43,413 nucleotides of DNA. Source: Acidobacteriaceae bacterium (GTDB taxonomy: Bacteria; Acidobacteriota; Terriglobia; Terriglobales; Acidobacteriaceae). The position numbers and the translations under genes were made by a program. Of this stretch, positions 1 through 7,131 are shown in pieces (the stretch's first letter is position 1; each line of letters opens with the position of its first letter). The notes beneath the pieces are model-generated. The model was not told where the DNA came from, searched no databases, and saw only the letters and a list, made by a program, of their open reading frames with translations. Where the stretch lies: the NCBI GenBank assembly GCA_003151435.1, contig PLXP01000258.1, positions 28,891 to 72,303 on the forward strand. The letters are read 5' to 3'.

Positions 1-724
1 GCATTCCCGTGCGCAACGAAGGCAGCAGGGACTCATCGACCGTAACGTGCAATTGCAGCGGGCCGGCCTTGTCGATTTCGAGCAACGGAACACCCGGGGC
101 CGCAAGTGTTCCGGGGTCCACGTGGCGCGCCGTCACTGTGCCTGCGAAGGGCGCGACGATGCGGGAGTAGCCGGCCGCGGTGCGAGCGCCGGACGCCCCT
201 GCCTCTGCGGCCGACATCTGCGCTTTTGCGGCCTCGAGCTGCGCACCGGCCTCTTGCGAGCGGCGCTCCACCACGTCGAATTCCTGTGGGCTCACGCTCT
301 TGCGATCGCGCAGAGTCTGATAGCGCGCGAGTGTTGATGCGGCGAGACTCGACTCGGCTTCTGCAACCTCAACGGCGTGCTTGGCGCCGGCGACGTTGGC
401 CTGCACGCGCGCCACATCCGATTGCGACTGCGCGTCATCGAGCCGCACCACGGTTTGTCCCGCGGCCACCGCATCGCCCTCGCGCACTTGGACTGCGACG
501 ATGCGTCCCATCACCTGTGCGGAAAGTGCGGCGGACTCGCTGGCGTGAATCGTGCCGACGGCGCGGTTCGCCACTGGAACCTGTTCGAGCTTTGCTTGTC
601 CAATCGCCAGTCCTGAAACCACTGCGGGTGCTGTGGGAGCCGTCTGCTTCGTGCTGCATCCGGATAGGAACACGAGAGCCGCAAGGCCAATGGCGAAAGT
701 GCTGTACAACAATGTCTTGTTCAT
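1..724 (-). CDS. RND efflux membrane-fusion (periplasmic adaptor) lipoprotein, partial
   Basis: The reading frame enters from the left edge (C-terminus missing), so about 241 residues are visible. The N-terminus is a lipoprotein signal: a hydrophobic stretch ending in the lipobox LSGC, then a Thr/Ala/Pro-rich linker. Next come a lipoyl-like half-motif (GRIVAVQVREGDAV, then GQTVVRLDD), an Ala/Glu/Gln-rich helical hairpin of about 80 residues, and the second lipoyl half (IVAPFAGTVTARHVDPG). This is the order of AcrA/MexA-type adaptors, which bridge an inner membrane pump and a TolC channel. The ATG overlaps the stop of the upstream TolC-like gene in an ATGA arrangement, so the two are probably translationally coupled. 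The pump gene would be expected beyond the left edge. Substrate cannot be told. Confidence 0.9.
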   Translation of the reverse strand, partial: MNKTLLYSTFAIGLAALVFLSGCSTKQTAPTAPAVVSGLAIGQAKLEQVPVANRAVGTIHASESAALSAQVMGRIVAVQVREGDAVAAGQTVVRLDDAQSQSDVARVQANVAGAKHAVEVAEAESSLAASTLARYQTLRDRKSVSPQEFDVVERRSQEAGAQLEAAKAQMSAAEAGASGARTAAGYSRIVAPFAGTVTARHVDPGTLAAPGVPLLEIDKAGPLQLHVTVDESLLPSLRTGM

Positions 725-2091
725 TGCAGGTCCTCTTGATTGGCCGGGTTCAGTGTTCCCATCGCAAATTGGAGATCGGCATACGTGAGCGTGTTGCCAA
801 ACACGGCCTGCCAATAATTGGCGCTGCTCTGCCTCTGCGCATCCTCCACGCGAAGAAGTTCCGTTACTGTTGCAAGGCCCGATTCGTAACGGTCTTTCAG
901 AATGCGCAAGCTCTCTTCCGCCTGTGCCACCGATGCTCGCGCAACCTCAAGCTTCTGGCTCGCCGACCGGTGCGCGTACCAAGCCTGCGTCACTTCGAGC
1001 CGTATCTCGTCGTCCGCTGAGGTGCTGGCGGCTTCCATGCGTTCGAGTGCGATCTTTGCCGCGGCAACCTGCTGGCGCTTTGCGGCAGGCAGCAGGTCCA
1101 CGCGAAGCTCCGCCCCGGCCGTCCAGTTGTTGCCGCCCGATCCGGCGATGGAGGCGCGGTCCCTCTCCCACGAGCCGAACGTGCTGATCGTGGGGCCGTA
1201 ACCCGACTTCGCCGATTGCACGCCCACCTTCTGCGCAGCCAACTGCTGCTTCAGGCTCTCGCGATCCTGCCGCGATTGAAGCGCCAGCGAGACGGTGTCG
1301 CCCAGCGGCCGTACATCGAATGTCTTCTCTGCCAAATCCTGCAGGCGCCTCTGTTCGGCCGGTATCGGCGCGCCGATGGCCCGCTCCAACTGAGCCCAGG
1401 CAATCTCAAGATTGCCTTCCGATTCAATCCGTTCCTGCTGGCGTTCGGCAAGATTGCTTGAAGCTACGAGTTGATCGGAGTCAACTGCCATGCCTGCGTC
1501 GACGCGACTCTTGCTGGAGTCGAGCAGTGCCTTTGCGGTGTCCACCGCGTGCTGCGCCACATCAACATACTTCGCCGCAAAAAGAATCCCCTCGTAGCTC
1601 GCCACCACATGATGCGCAATCTCCTGATCGGAGCGGCTGAGGGATGCCTGTGCGCTCCTGGATTGCAGGTCAGTTTTGCGCATCTCAAGCTCGGTGCGGA
1701 AAGAGTCAAAGGCGACCCATTGCCCGGCGAAACGGCTGGTGAAGTTATTCGCCGGGTGAGGGCGATTGAGATTGTTGAGCGCAAAATTGGCCTGTCCAAA
1801 CTGCTGTTGCCGCAGCAGCGTGCCGAACACATAAACGGGGTCGTCTCCGCGCGTCACACCTTCGCTGAACCCAAGATTCGGCAGCAGGGAAGTGCGGGCC
1901 ATGCGCGAGCCGATGCGCGCCGCCGCCACGTCCGATTGTGCAATCTTCCGGTCTGGATTTTTGTCCAGAGCCATCGCCACGGCATCGCGCAGCGTAAAGG
2001 CAGCCGCACTCTGCGCCTGGGCGTGACCGGCAGACGCCGCCGCAATGCACAACGCCACGATGAAACTGAACTGAAGTTTATTCTGCACCAC
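721..2091 (-). CDS. TolC-family outer membrane efflux protein
   Basis: 456 residues from the GTG at 2091, chosen because GGGGA lies about 6 nt upstream and because it begins a clean signal peptide (VVQNKLQFSFIVALCIAA, then AGHAQA). The open frame extends to 2337, but that extension looks non-coding. The mature part starts with FTLRDAVAMALDKNP, the usual opening of the OEP domain, and contains two long Gln/Ala/Ser/Glu-rich helical repeats (around residues 110-230 and 320-440), the pattern of the paired helical hairpins of TolC. It would form the outer membrane and periplasmic channel of a tripartite exporter with the adaptor that overlaps its stop codon. A sigma factor gene lies 86 nt upstream in the same direction, suggesting shared control. 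Confidence 0.93.
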   Translation of the reverse strand: MVQNKLQFSFIVALCIAAASAGHAQAQSAAAFTLRDAVAMALDKNPDRKIAQSDVAAARIGSRMARTSLLPNLGFSEGVTRGDDPVYVFGTLLRQQQFGQANFALNNLNRPHPANNFTSRFAGQWVAFDSFRTELEMRKTDLQSRSAQASLSRSDQEIAHHVVASYEGILFAAKYVDVAQHAVDTAKALLDSSKSRVDAGMAVDSDQLVASSNLAERQQERIESEGNLEIAWAQLERAIGAPIPAEQRRLQDLAEKTFDVRPLGDTVSLALQSRQDRESLKQQLAAQKVGVQSAKSGYGPTISTFGSWERDRASIAGSGGNNWTAGAELRVDLLPAAKRQQVAAAKIALERMEAASTSADDEIRLEVTQAWYAHRSASQKLEVARASVAQAEESLRILKDRYESGLATVTELLRVEDAQRQSSANYWQAVFGNTLTYADLQFAMGTLNPANQEDLQ

Positions 2092-2177
2092 TGATCCCCA
2101 AGTCTCGTCCTGCACCTGAATAGGGTGCTCACCGGAACAAAGACATGGGAAAGTGAAAGCGTTACAGATCGTCGAGT

Positions 2178-3080
2178 TTATTTCAACGCAAAGGGAAGAC
2201 CGACCAGGCGCAGGTACTCGCGGGTGAGCAAAGCACGCAGCCGCTGCGAAACCTGCGAGTCGCATGGGACGTCGAGCTTTTCGCAGCGGTCGATGGCATT
2301 GCGCAGATCGCGCAGAAAAATCACGCAGGCAGGGCAAGCCTCAATGTGGCTCTGCATCTCGTCGCAAGTCTTCGGCGCCAGCCGTCCGTCGACATATTCC
2401 GAAAGATTGGCGAACAGTTCCCGGCACTCCGCGGGACGCTTCTTCGGCGCCCTCTTTCTTGTCGGCAAGGGAATGCGAGGCGCAGACGCGGGAGGGTCCG
2501 CGACTTTATCTGCCGACTGCGCCATTGCTTTCCGCACCGCAAGCCGCGCGCGATGCAGGCGCACCCGAACCGTGCCGGGTGTCAGGCCAAGCACTTTCGC
2601 AACGTCTTCCGTGTCCAGGTCTTCCATGTCGTGCAGCACCAGAACGATCCTGTAGTTTTGGGGCAACTGGAGTACTGCCCGCTGCAGCAGTTGAGCCTGT
2701 TCGCCGCTAAGGGCTTCCTGCTCGGGGCTGGCCGCGCCATCCTGCAACATCCGGCTCAGCTCCACCTCATCCGGCATCAGCTCATCCAGCGAAAGCATAT
2801 GCTTGGGAGCGCCCGCGCTGGTGCGACGCATTCGCCAGCAGCGGTTGCGCGTGACCGTGTAGAGCCACACTGCGAGAGCACGCGGGTCCTCGATCCTGGC
2901 CAAGTGCGGCAGCGAGCGCATCAACACTTCCTGCATGGTGTCTTCAGCATCCTCGGGATGCCCGCAGACCTTCATGCTGAACGAATACACCGTGTCCTGC
3001 ATCAGGCGAATCGCCTCGCTGACGCTGTCAGGATGATCGTCTCGAAGTAACGTGATTGCCTTCAGTAGTTGCGGACGCAT
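2178..3080 (-). CDS. ECF-like sigma-70 factor with C-terminal zinc-finger (anti-sigma-like) domain
   Basis: 300 residues from the ATG at 3080; the frame stays open to a TTG at 3119 and the start is uncertain. Sigma region 2 spans roughly residues 30-90 (HPEDAEDTMQEVL, then WLYTVTRNRCWR). Region 4 spans about 130-185 with a helix-turn-helix (LDTEDVAKVLGLTPGTVRVR). After a basic Pro/Lys-rich linker comes a zf-HC2-like domain: Cys219 in CRELFANLSEYVDG, then His245, Cys249 and Cys252 in H-x3-C-x2-C. That zinc motif is normally found in separate anti-sigma factors such as RsrA/ChrR, so regulator and inhibitor-like module are one chain here. Its position 86 nt before the efflux genes suggests they are targets, but that is inference. 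Confidence 0.88.
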   Translation of the reverse strand: MRPQLLKAITLLRDDHPDSVSEAIRLMQDTVYSFSMKVCGHPEDAEDTMQEVLMRSLPHLARIEDPRALAVWLYTVTRNRCWRMRRTSAGAPKHMLSLDELMPDEVELSRMLQDGAASPEQEALSGEQAQLLQRAVLQLPQNYRIVLVLHDMEDLDTEDVAKVLGLTPGTVRVRLHRARLAVRKAMAQSADKVADPPASAPRIPLPTRKRAPKKRPAECRELFANLSEYVDGRLAPKTCDEMQSHIEACPACVIFLRDLRNAIDRCEKLDVPCDSQVSQRLRALLTREYLRLVGLPFALK

Positions 3081-3236
3081 GAGGTTCTCAGCAAAGTCTT
3101 TTTGTCCCAGCACAATCAAGCAGACAAATCATAGGTCTTGATCTTATGCGCTGGCGACGAATCCTTTTCATTTTCGCATCCAAGACTCAAATTACGAGTG
3201 GCGATTGAAGCTTCGCGGCGTTCGTGGCGACCGCCA

Positions 3237-4385
3237 TTAATGTGCTGGAGGCCCAGCCTCCAAATGCAGCGACGAGTTGATGGCTCCCAGCAGCCTTCCT
3301 GAGGAATCGCTCGAATAGTCCCAGAACATCACGCCACCCAGCCTGTGTGTCAGCACGTAGTTGCACTTGGCGGCGATGGATTGCGCGTCTTCATACGTGA
3401 CAAAAATGTGCTTGTCTTCGTTGTAGAGATAGGGCACGGACGCAACCGGGTCCCAATAGCGCGTGTAGCCGTGGTCGAGCATCGTGCTCTCGATCAGGCT
3501 GTAGGGCGCGAACGCATTCGGTATCGGCTTGCCGGGCTGGTAGAGGCCATGCTCGCGGTCCGCGACCTCGCCCCACACATGGCCATAGAAGGGAATGCCG
3601 AGAAGAAGTTTCGATGCTGGCACTCCCGCACGCTCGAAGGCTCGAACCGACGCGTCGCCTGAAACCTTGGTGGGATCCGCTGGATTGGTAAACAGCGGCG
3701 CATGATGGCCGCTGATCGGCCCCGAGCCGGGCTCGTAATAGTCGTACGACATCAGGTTGACGGTGTCGACATATCGCTGCACCTTCCCCATTTCGGTGTG
3801 GGCCAGGAACTCATCCGAGGCGCCCGCCGCAATGGTGAGATAGAGTCTCCGTCCGCTCTTCCTTGTCTCCGCATCGAATCGCGCGCGCAACTCTTTCACC
3901 AGCAGGGTAAAGTTCCGCTTGTCTTCGCCGCGGAAAGCGTGGCCCGCGCCCGGCATTCCCGGATACTCCCAGTCGATATCGAGCCCATCGAGATGGTAGA
4001 GGATGAGAAAGTCCATCGCGCTCTGGACGAAACGCTCGCGGCTCTCCTTCGTCAACACGGCGTCAGAGAAGTTGCCGGACCACAGCCATCCGCCGACTGA
4101 AATGAGAATCGTGAGGGCGGGATTCTCCTTCCGCAACGCAACAAGGGACGCAAGGTTGCCAGGGTCATCGGGATACCCGGTGACCATGCGGCCATCCTGA
4201 ATGTTGGCGAAGGCGTAGTTGATGCGCGTGAGGCTGTGCGCGTCAATCTGCCCCGGCTGCAGCGGCGCATGATGTGCAAAGACATACGCCACCACCGCGG
4301 GCGTAGCGCGATGCGTGGCTGCGGAGGCGCAAAGCGCCGGGATGGCGAAAGCGATGCTGAAAACGGCGAGTCGAATTGTCGACAT
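3237..4385 (-). CDS. Secreted glycoside hydrolase family 18 (chitinase-like) protein
   Basis: 382 residues with an N-terminal signal peptide (cut probably after ALCASAA). The GH18 barrel shows the SxGG strand as SVGGW at 96-100 and the catalytic DxxDxDxE motif as DGLDIDWE at 133-140, Glu140 being the expected acid. Later family features are MSYDYYEPG (substrate-assisting Asp-Tyr region), LLGIPFYGHVW, and a C-terminal GGVMFWDYSSD strand. The family hydrolyses chitin or other GlcNAc polymers, or peptidoglycan-related glycans, by substrate-assisted catalysis. No carbohydrate-binding module is attached. Length is normal for a single-domain bacterial GH18. The gene stands alone between the sigma factor and a repeat element; no operon partner is seen. 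Confidence 0.92.
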   Translation of the reverse strand: MSTIRLAVFSIAFAIPALCASAATHRATPAVVAYVFAHHAPLQPGQIDAHSLTRINYAFANIQDGRMVTGYPDDPGNLASLVALRKENPALTILISVGGWLWSGNFSDAVLTKESRERFVQSAMDFLILYHLDGLDIDWEYPGMPGAGHAFRGEDKRNFTLLVKELRARFDAETRKSGRRLYLTIAAGASDEFLAHTEMGKVQRYVDTVNLMSYDYYEPGSGPISGHHAPLFTNPADPTKVSGDASVRAFERAGVPASKLLLGIPFYGHVWGEVADREHGLYQPGKPIPNAFAPYSLIESTMLDHGYTRYWDPVASVPYLYNEDKHIFVTYEDAQSIAAKCNYVLTHRLGGVMFWDYSSDSSGRLLGAINSSLHLEAGPPAH

Positions 4386-4448
4386 GCCTTAAGACTATCA
4401 ATCTGCGCTGCAATCGCCATCCATATTCGAACGAAGAGCTGATCTCCT

Positions 4449-4570
4449 GTCCCAGAAGTACGTTAAAGAATAGGCTGTTATCCTTGCGGAATTTGGCGCG
4501 CTTTTTGCGCCACATGTAGTCGAAGGATCTGCGTTTCCGTCCGGCGACGTTTTCAATCGACTTTTGGGAC
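4449..4570 (+). repeat. MITE-like element, family A, full copy 1
   Basis: A 122-bp element bounded by near-perfect 11-bp inverted repeats: GTCCCAGAAGT at 4449-4459 and ACTTTTGGGAC at 4560-4570 (one mismatch). Its centre contains a GGCGC/GCGCC hairpin (4495-4511 area) followed by GTCGAAGGATCTGCG. A second full copy lies at 32263-32385 and is almost the same base for base. Shorter core-only relatives lie at 6780-6893 and 41951-42038. All copies are intergenic and in the same orientation. No open reading frame fits inside it. Confidence 0.8.
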
Positions 4571-4616
4571 TGCATTCTAAAGAGATTTGAATAGGGAATC
4601 TAAAGGGGCCCGTGGA

Positions 4617-4772
4617 TCAGGCCCGCGTGTGATGGTCGGCCCAGGCCCTTTGCAGCATGGCTGCTGCCTTATTCACAGGTACGGGGCGTTTCGCTCTTCT
4701 CTTGTCCCAAAACACGACACACGCCGCAACGGCAGCCGAAATTCCACCCACGTAAAAAGCCAAACGAGCCAT
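4617..4772 (-). CDS. Small single-span membrane protein of unknown function
   Basis: 51 residues. The ATG at 4772 is chosen because a very strong ribosome binding site, GGAGGA, lies 8 nt upstream. The sequence is one hydrophobic segment (LAFYVGGISAAVAACVVFW) followed by a strongly basic stretch (DKRRAKRPV) and a short amphipathic end (KAAAMLQRAWADHH). This is the layout of a small inner membrane protein with a cytoplasmic basic tail. I do not recognise a family. It lies between the MITE-like element and the divergent amidohydrolase gene, with no obvious partner. Confidence 0.55.
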   Translation of the reverse strand: MARLAFYVGGISAAVAACVVFWDKRRAKRPVPVNKAAAMLQRAWADHHTRA

Positions 4773-4985
4773 CTTGGTATTCCTCCATGCCCCTATCCGA
4801 TGCAGACCTTGCGAGGCGAGATGTCGGCGCATTCAATCCTCGGAAAAGAGGTTGAAGACGATGCGATTTCTGACCGAGGCCACCCATACATTCGAAAGTC
4901 GTGATTCTGCGCCCCAGCGAGCATGATACGATGCGCACACGCTGGTGATTGCTCTGGCATTTCATCTCCCCCTGTGAGGCTTCGT

Positions 4986-6698
4986 ATGCGGGCTGCGGCT
5001 ACTCTTCTGTCGATGTTGATTCTGTGCGGAACACTTTTTGGCCAGGCCGCGGCGAACACCGCCGAGGTCGCAGGACAAGCAATGCCGTTCGACGTGGTCA
5101 TTGTGAACGCTCACATCGTCGATGGCACCGGCTCTCCGTGGTACTCCGGACAGGTTGGAATTCGCGCCGGCCGCATCGCCGCCATCGGTAACCTTGAAGG
5201 CGCGCCGCGGCGCCAGACCATCGACGCAAAGGGCAAAGTGGTCGCTCCGGGATTCATCGACATGCTGGGCCAGTCGGAGTTGTCCATTCTCGTCGACCCC
5301 CGCCTCCCCTCGAAGATCTACCAGGGCATCACCACCGAAATCACCGGCGAAGGCAATTCCGCCGCACCCGTTAATGCCACGATGATCGCCAATGATCGTG
5401 CCGGTTACGAGCATCTGAAAATCAATCCCGACTGGACCACTTTTCGCGAGTATTTCGCGCGCCTCGAACGCCATGGCATGGGCATCAATCTCGGCAGCTA
5501 TGTGGGCGCCACCAGCGTGCGGCGCATGGTGCTGGGCGATGCCGATGTGCAGCCGTCAGGATCGCAACTCGCCCAGATGCAGGCGCTGGTGCGCCAAGCC
5601 ATGAAAGACGGTGCGATGGGTGTGTCGACCGCCCTCCAGTATTCGCCCGCGCCCTATGCCAGAACGGACGAATTGATCGCGCTCGCCGGCGAGGCCGCGA
5701 AGTATGGCGGCATCTATGCCACCCACATGCGCAGCGAGGGCGACGCGGAGCCCGCGGCCATCGACGAAGCCGTGCGCATTGGCCGCGAGGGGCACATTCC
5801 TGTCGAGATCTGGCACCTGAAAGCCGCGGGCAAAGCCAACTGGGGCCAAATGCCGCAAATCGTCGCGCAGATCGATGCGGCGCGCGCCTCCGGTGTGGAC
5901 ATCGGCGCCAACACCTACGCGTACACCGCGTGGTTCAACACCTTCTCCGCGTTCATTCCGCCCTGGGCGCACGATGGCGGCGACGCGAAACTCATCGAGC
6001 GGCTCAAGGATCCGGCCACGCGCACCCGCATTCGCAATGACATGCTTTCAACCAGCGGCAATTGGGACAACGAATGGCAGGAGGTTCCGGGACCCGAAGC
6101 GATTCTGATTGCGGTCGTCCAGAATCCCGAGCTGGTGCCGTTGCAGGGCAAGCGGCTCTCTGAGGTGGCAGCGCTCTGGCACGAAGATCCCATCGACGCG
6201 CTCTGCGACCTGCTCATCAAGGACAAGGCCTTCACCGAGGTCGCTGTCTTCGCCATGAGCGAACCCGATGTTGTGCTGGCCCTCAAACAGCCGTGGGTCT
6301 CCTTTGACAACGACTCGCAGGGCACCTCGCCTGACGGCCTTCTCGGCCAGGAGCATCCCCATCCGCGCGCCTATGGAACCTTCCCCCGCGTGCTGCGCAA
6401 GTATGTGCGCGAGGAGCACGCACTCACGCTGGAGGATGCGATTCGCAAGTTCACCGCGTTGCCGGCGCAGCGTATGCGGCTTATCGATCGAGGCGTATTG
6501 AAGCAGGGCATGTGGGCCGATGTGGTTATCTTCGATCCCGCGACCATTCGCGACGTGGCCACCTACGAGCAGCCCAACCAGCTTTCGCAAGGCATGGACT
6601 ACGTGCTTGTAAACGGAGTGCCGGTGATCGCGGAAGGCCACATGACCGGTGCGCTGCCAGGAAAAGTTCTGCGCGGCCCAGGCTACGCTGCGCATTGA
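4986..6698 (+). CDS. Secreted amidohydrolase, N-acyl-D-amino-acid deacylase family, atypical metal site
   Basis: 570 residues. The ATG at 4986 has GTGAGG upstream and starts a signal peptide (ATLLSMLILCGTLFGQAAA). The urease-superfamily fold is clear: FDVVIVNAHIVDGTGSPWY, then VVAPGFID at 86-92, and a C-terminal composite strand (MWADVVIFDPATI). Typical D-aminoacylases have HTHxD after PGFID and a bridging Cys in TGNCG. Here the first is MLGQSE and the second is TGEGN (Glu122). His247 (ATHMRSEGD) and His277 (IWHLKAAGKANWG), which match the other two metal histidines, are kept. The protein therefore probably belongs to a divergent secreted clade with a mono- or re-wired metal centre. The substrate is unknown; D-aminoacyl or dipeptide-like substrates are guesses from the family. 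Confidence 0.85.
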   Translation: MRAAATLLSMLILCGTLFGQAAANTAEVAGQAMPFDVVIVNAHIVDGTGSPWYSGQVGIRAGRIAAIGNLEGAPRRQTIDAKGKVVAPGFIDMLGQSELSILVDPRLPSKIYQGITTEITGEGNSAAPVNATMIANDRAGYEHLKINPDWTTFREYFARLERHGMGINLGSYVGATSVRRMVLGDADVQPSGSQLAQMQALVRQAMKDGAMGVSTALQYSPAPYARTDELIALAGEAAKYGGIYATHMRSEGDAEPAAIDEAVRIGREGHIPVEIWHLKAAGKANWGQMPQIVAQIDAARASGVDIGANTYAYTAWFNTFSAFIPPWAHDGGDAKLIERLKDPATRTRIRNDMLSTSGNWDNEWQEVPGPEAILIAVVQNPELVPLQGKRLSEVAALWHEDPIDALCDLLIKDKAFTEVAVFAMSEPDVVLALKQPWVSFDNDSQGTSPDGLLGQEHPHPRAYGTFPRVLRKYVREEHALTLEDAIRKFTALPAQRMRLIDRGVLKQGMWADVVIFDPATIRDVATYEQPNQLSQGMDYVLVNGVPVIAEGHMTGALPGKVLRGPGYAAH

Positions 6699-6779
6699 AA
6701 CGTTCATCGCCAAAAAATCGCTGGGGCTCTGCGTGAAATGGGCCGGTGTGGTGTCTCAGAAGTCCACATCGAAATCGAA

Positions 6780-6893
6780 TGTCATCCTGAGCGAGCGTAG
6801 CGAGTCGAAGGATCTGCGGTTGCTTTTCAGCCTGTCATTCTAAGCGCGGACGAGTCGAAAGCCTGCCCTGAACGCAGCCGAACGGAATCCGCG
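6780..6893 (+). repeat. Family A core repeats, two degenerate units
   Basis: The first unit (6780-6820) carries GTCATCCTGAGCGAGC and GTCGAAGGATCTGCGG; the second (6841-6893) carries GTCGAAAGCCTGCCCTGA and a degenerate end. They match the core of the MITE-like family A elements but lack the GTCCCA terminal repeats. The second unit resembles the copy at 41951-42038 more than the full copies. Confidence 0.7.
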
Positions 6894-6960
6894 TTTTCAA
6901 GGTTTACGCGCACGTACCACGCCCCTTCACTCTTGCAGCGAACTTCAGACTCACCACACC

Positions 6961-7088
6961 AGGTCTTTGACCGCAGGTTGTTGTACCAAAAAATGGGTGC
7001 CCCACCCTCGACGCGTCTTTGTTTTTGCGCCCAGGGTGGGATACCACAGCCCTCCATCGCAAGGCACGAAATCACGCGGTCATAGACC
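6961..7088 (+). repeat. MITE-like element, family C, copy 1
   Basis: About 128 bp bounded by inverted repeats GGTCTTTGACCGC (6962-6974) and GCGGTCATAGACC (7076-7088), 12 of 13 matching. Inside is a strong hairpin with arms CCCACCCT (7001-7008) and AGGGTGGG (7033-7040), preceded by GGGTGCC. A second copy with the same plan is at 18416-18555. With the family A units it fills the 433-bp gap between the amidohydrolase and the next gene; nothing else is seen there. Confidence 0.75.
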
Positions 7089-7131
7089 CAGATCCTGGTT
7101 GAAATCAATTCATCCCGCTTAACCCGGCCAT

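Noticed and set aside
106..1020. 304-residue plus-strand open frame antisense to the adaptor and TolC genes
   Set aside because: The composition is Arg/Pro/Ala-rich as expected from antisense of high-GC coding DNA, and the minus-strand proteins have clear domains and signal peptides.
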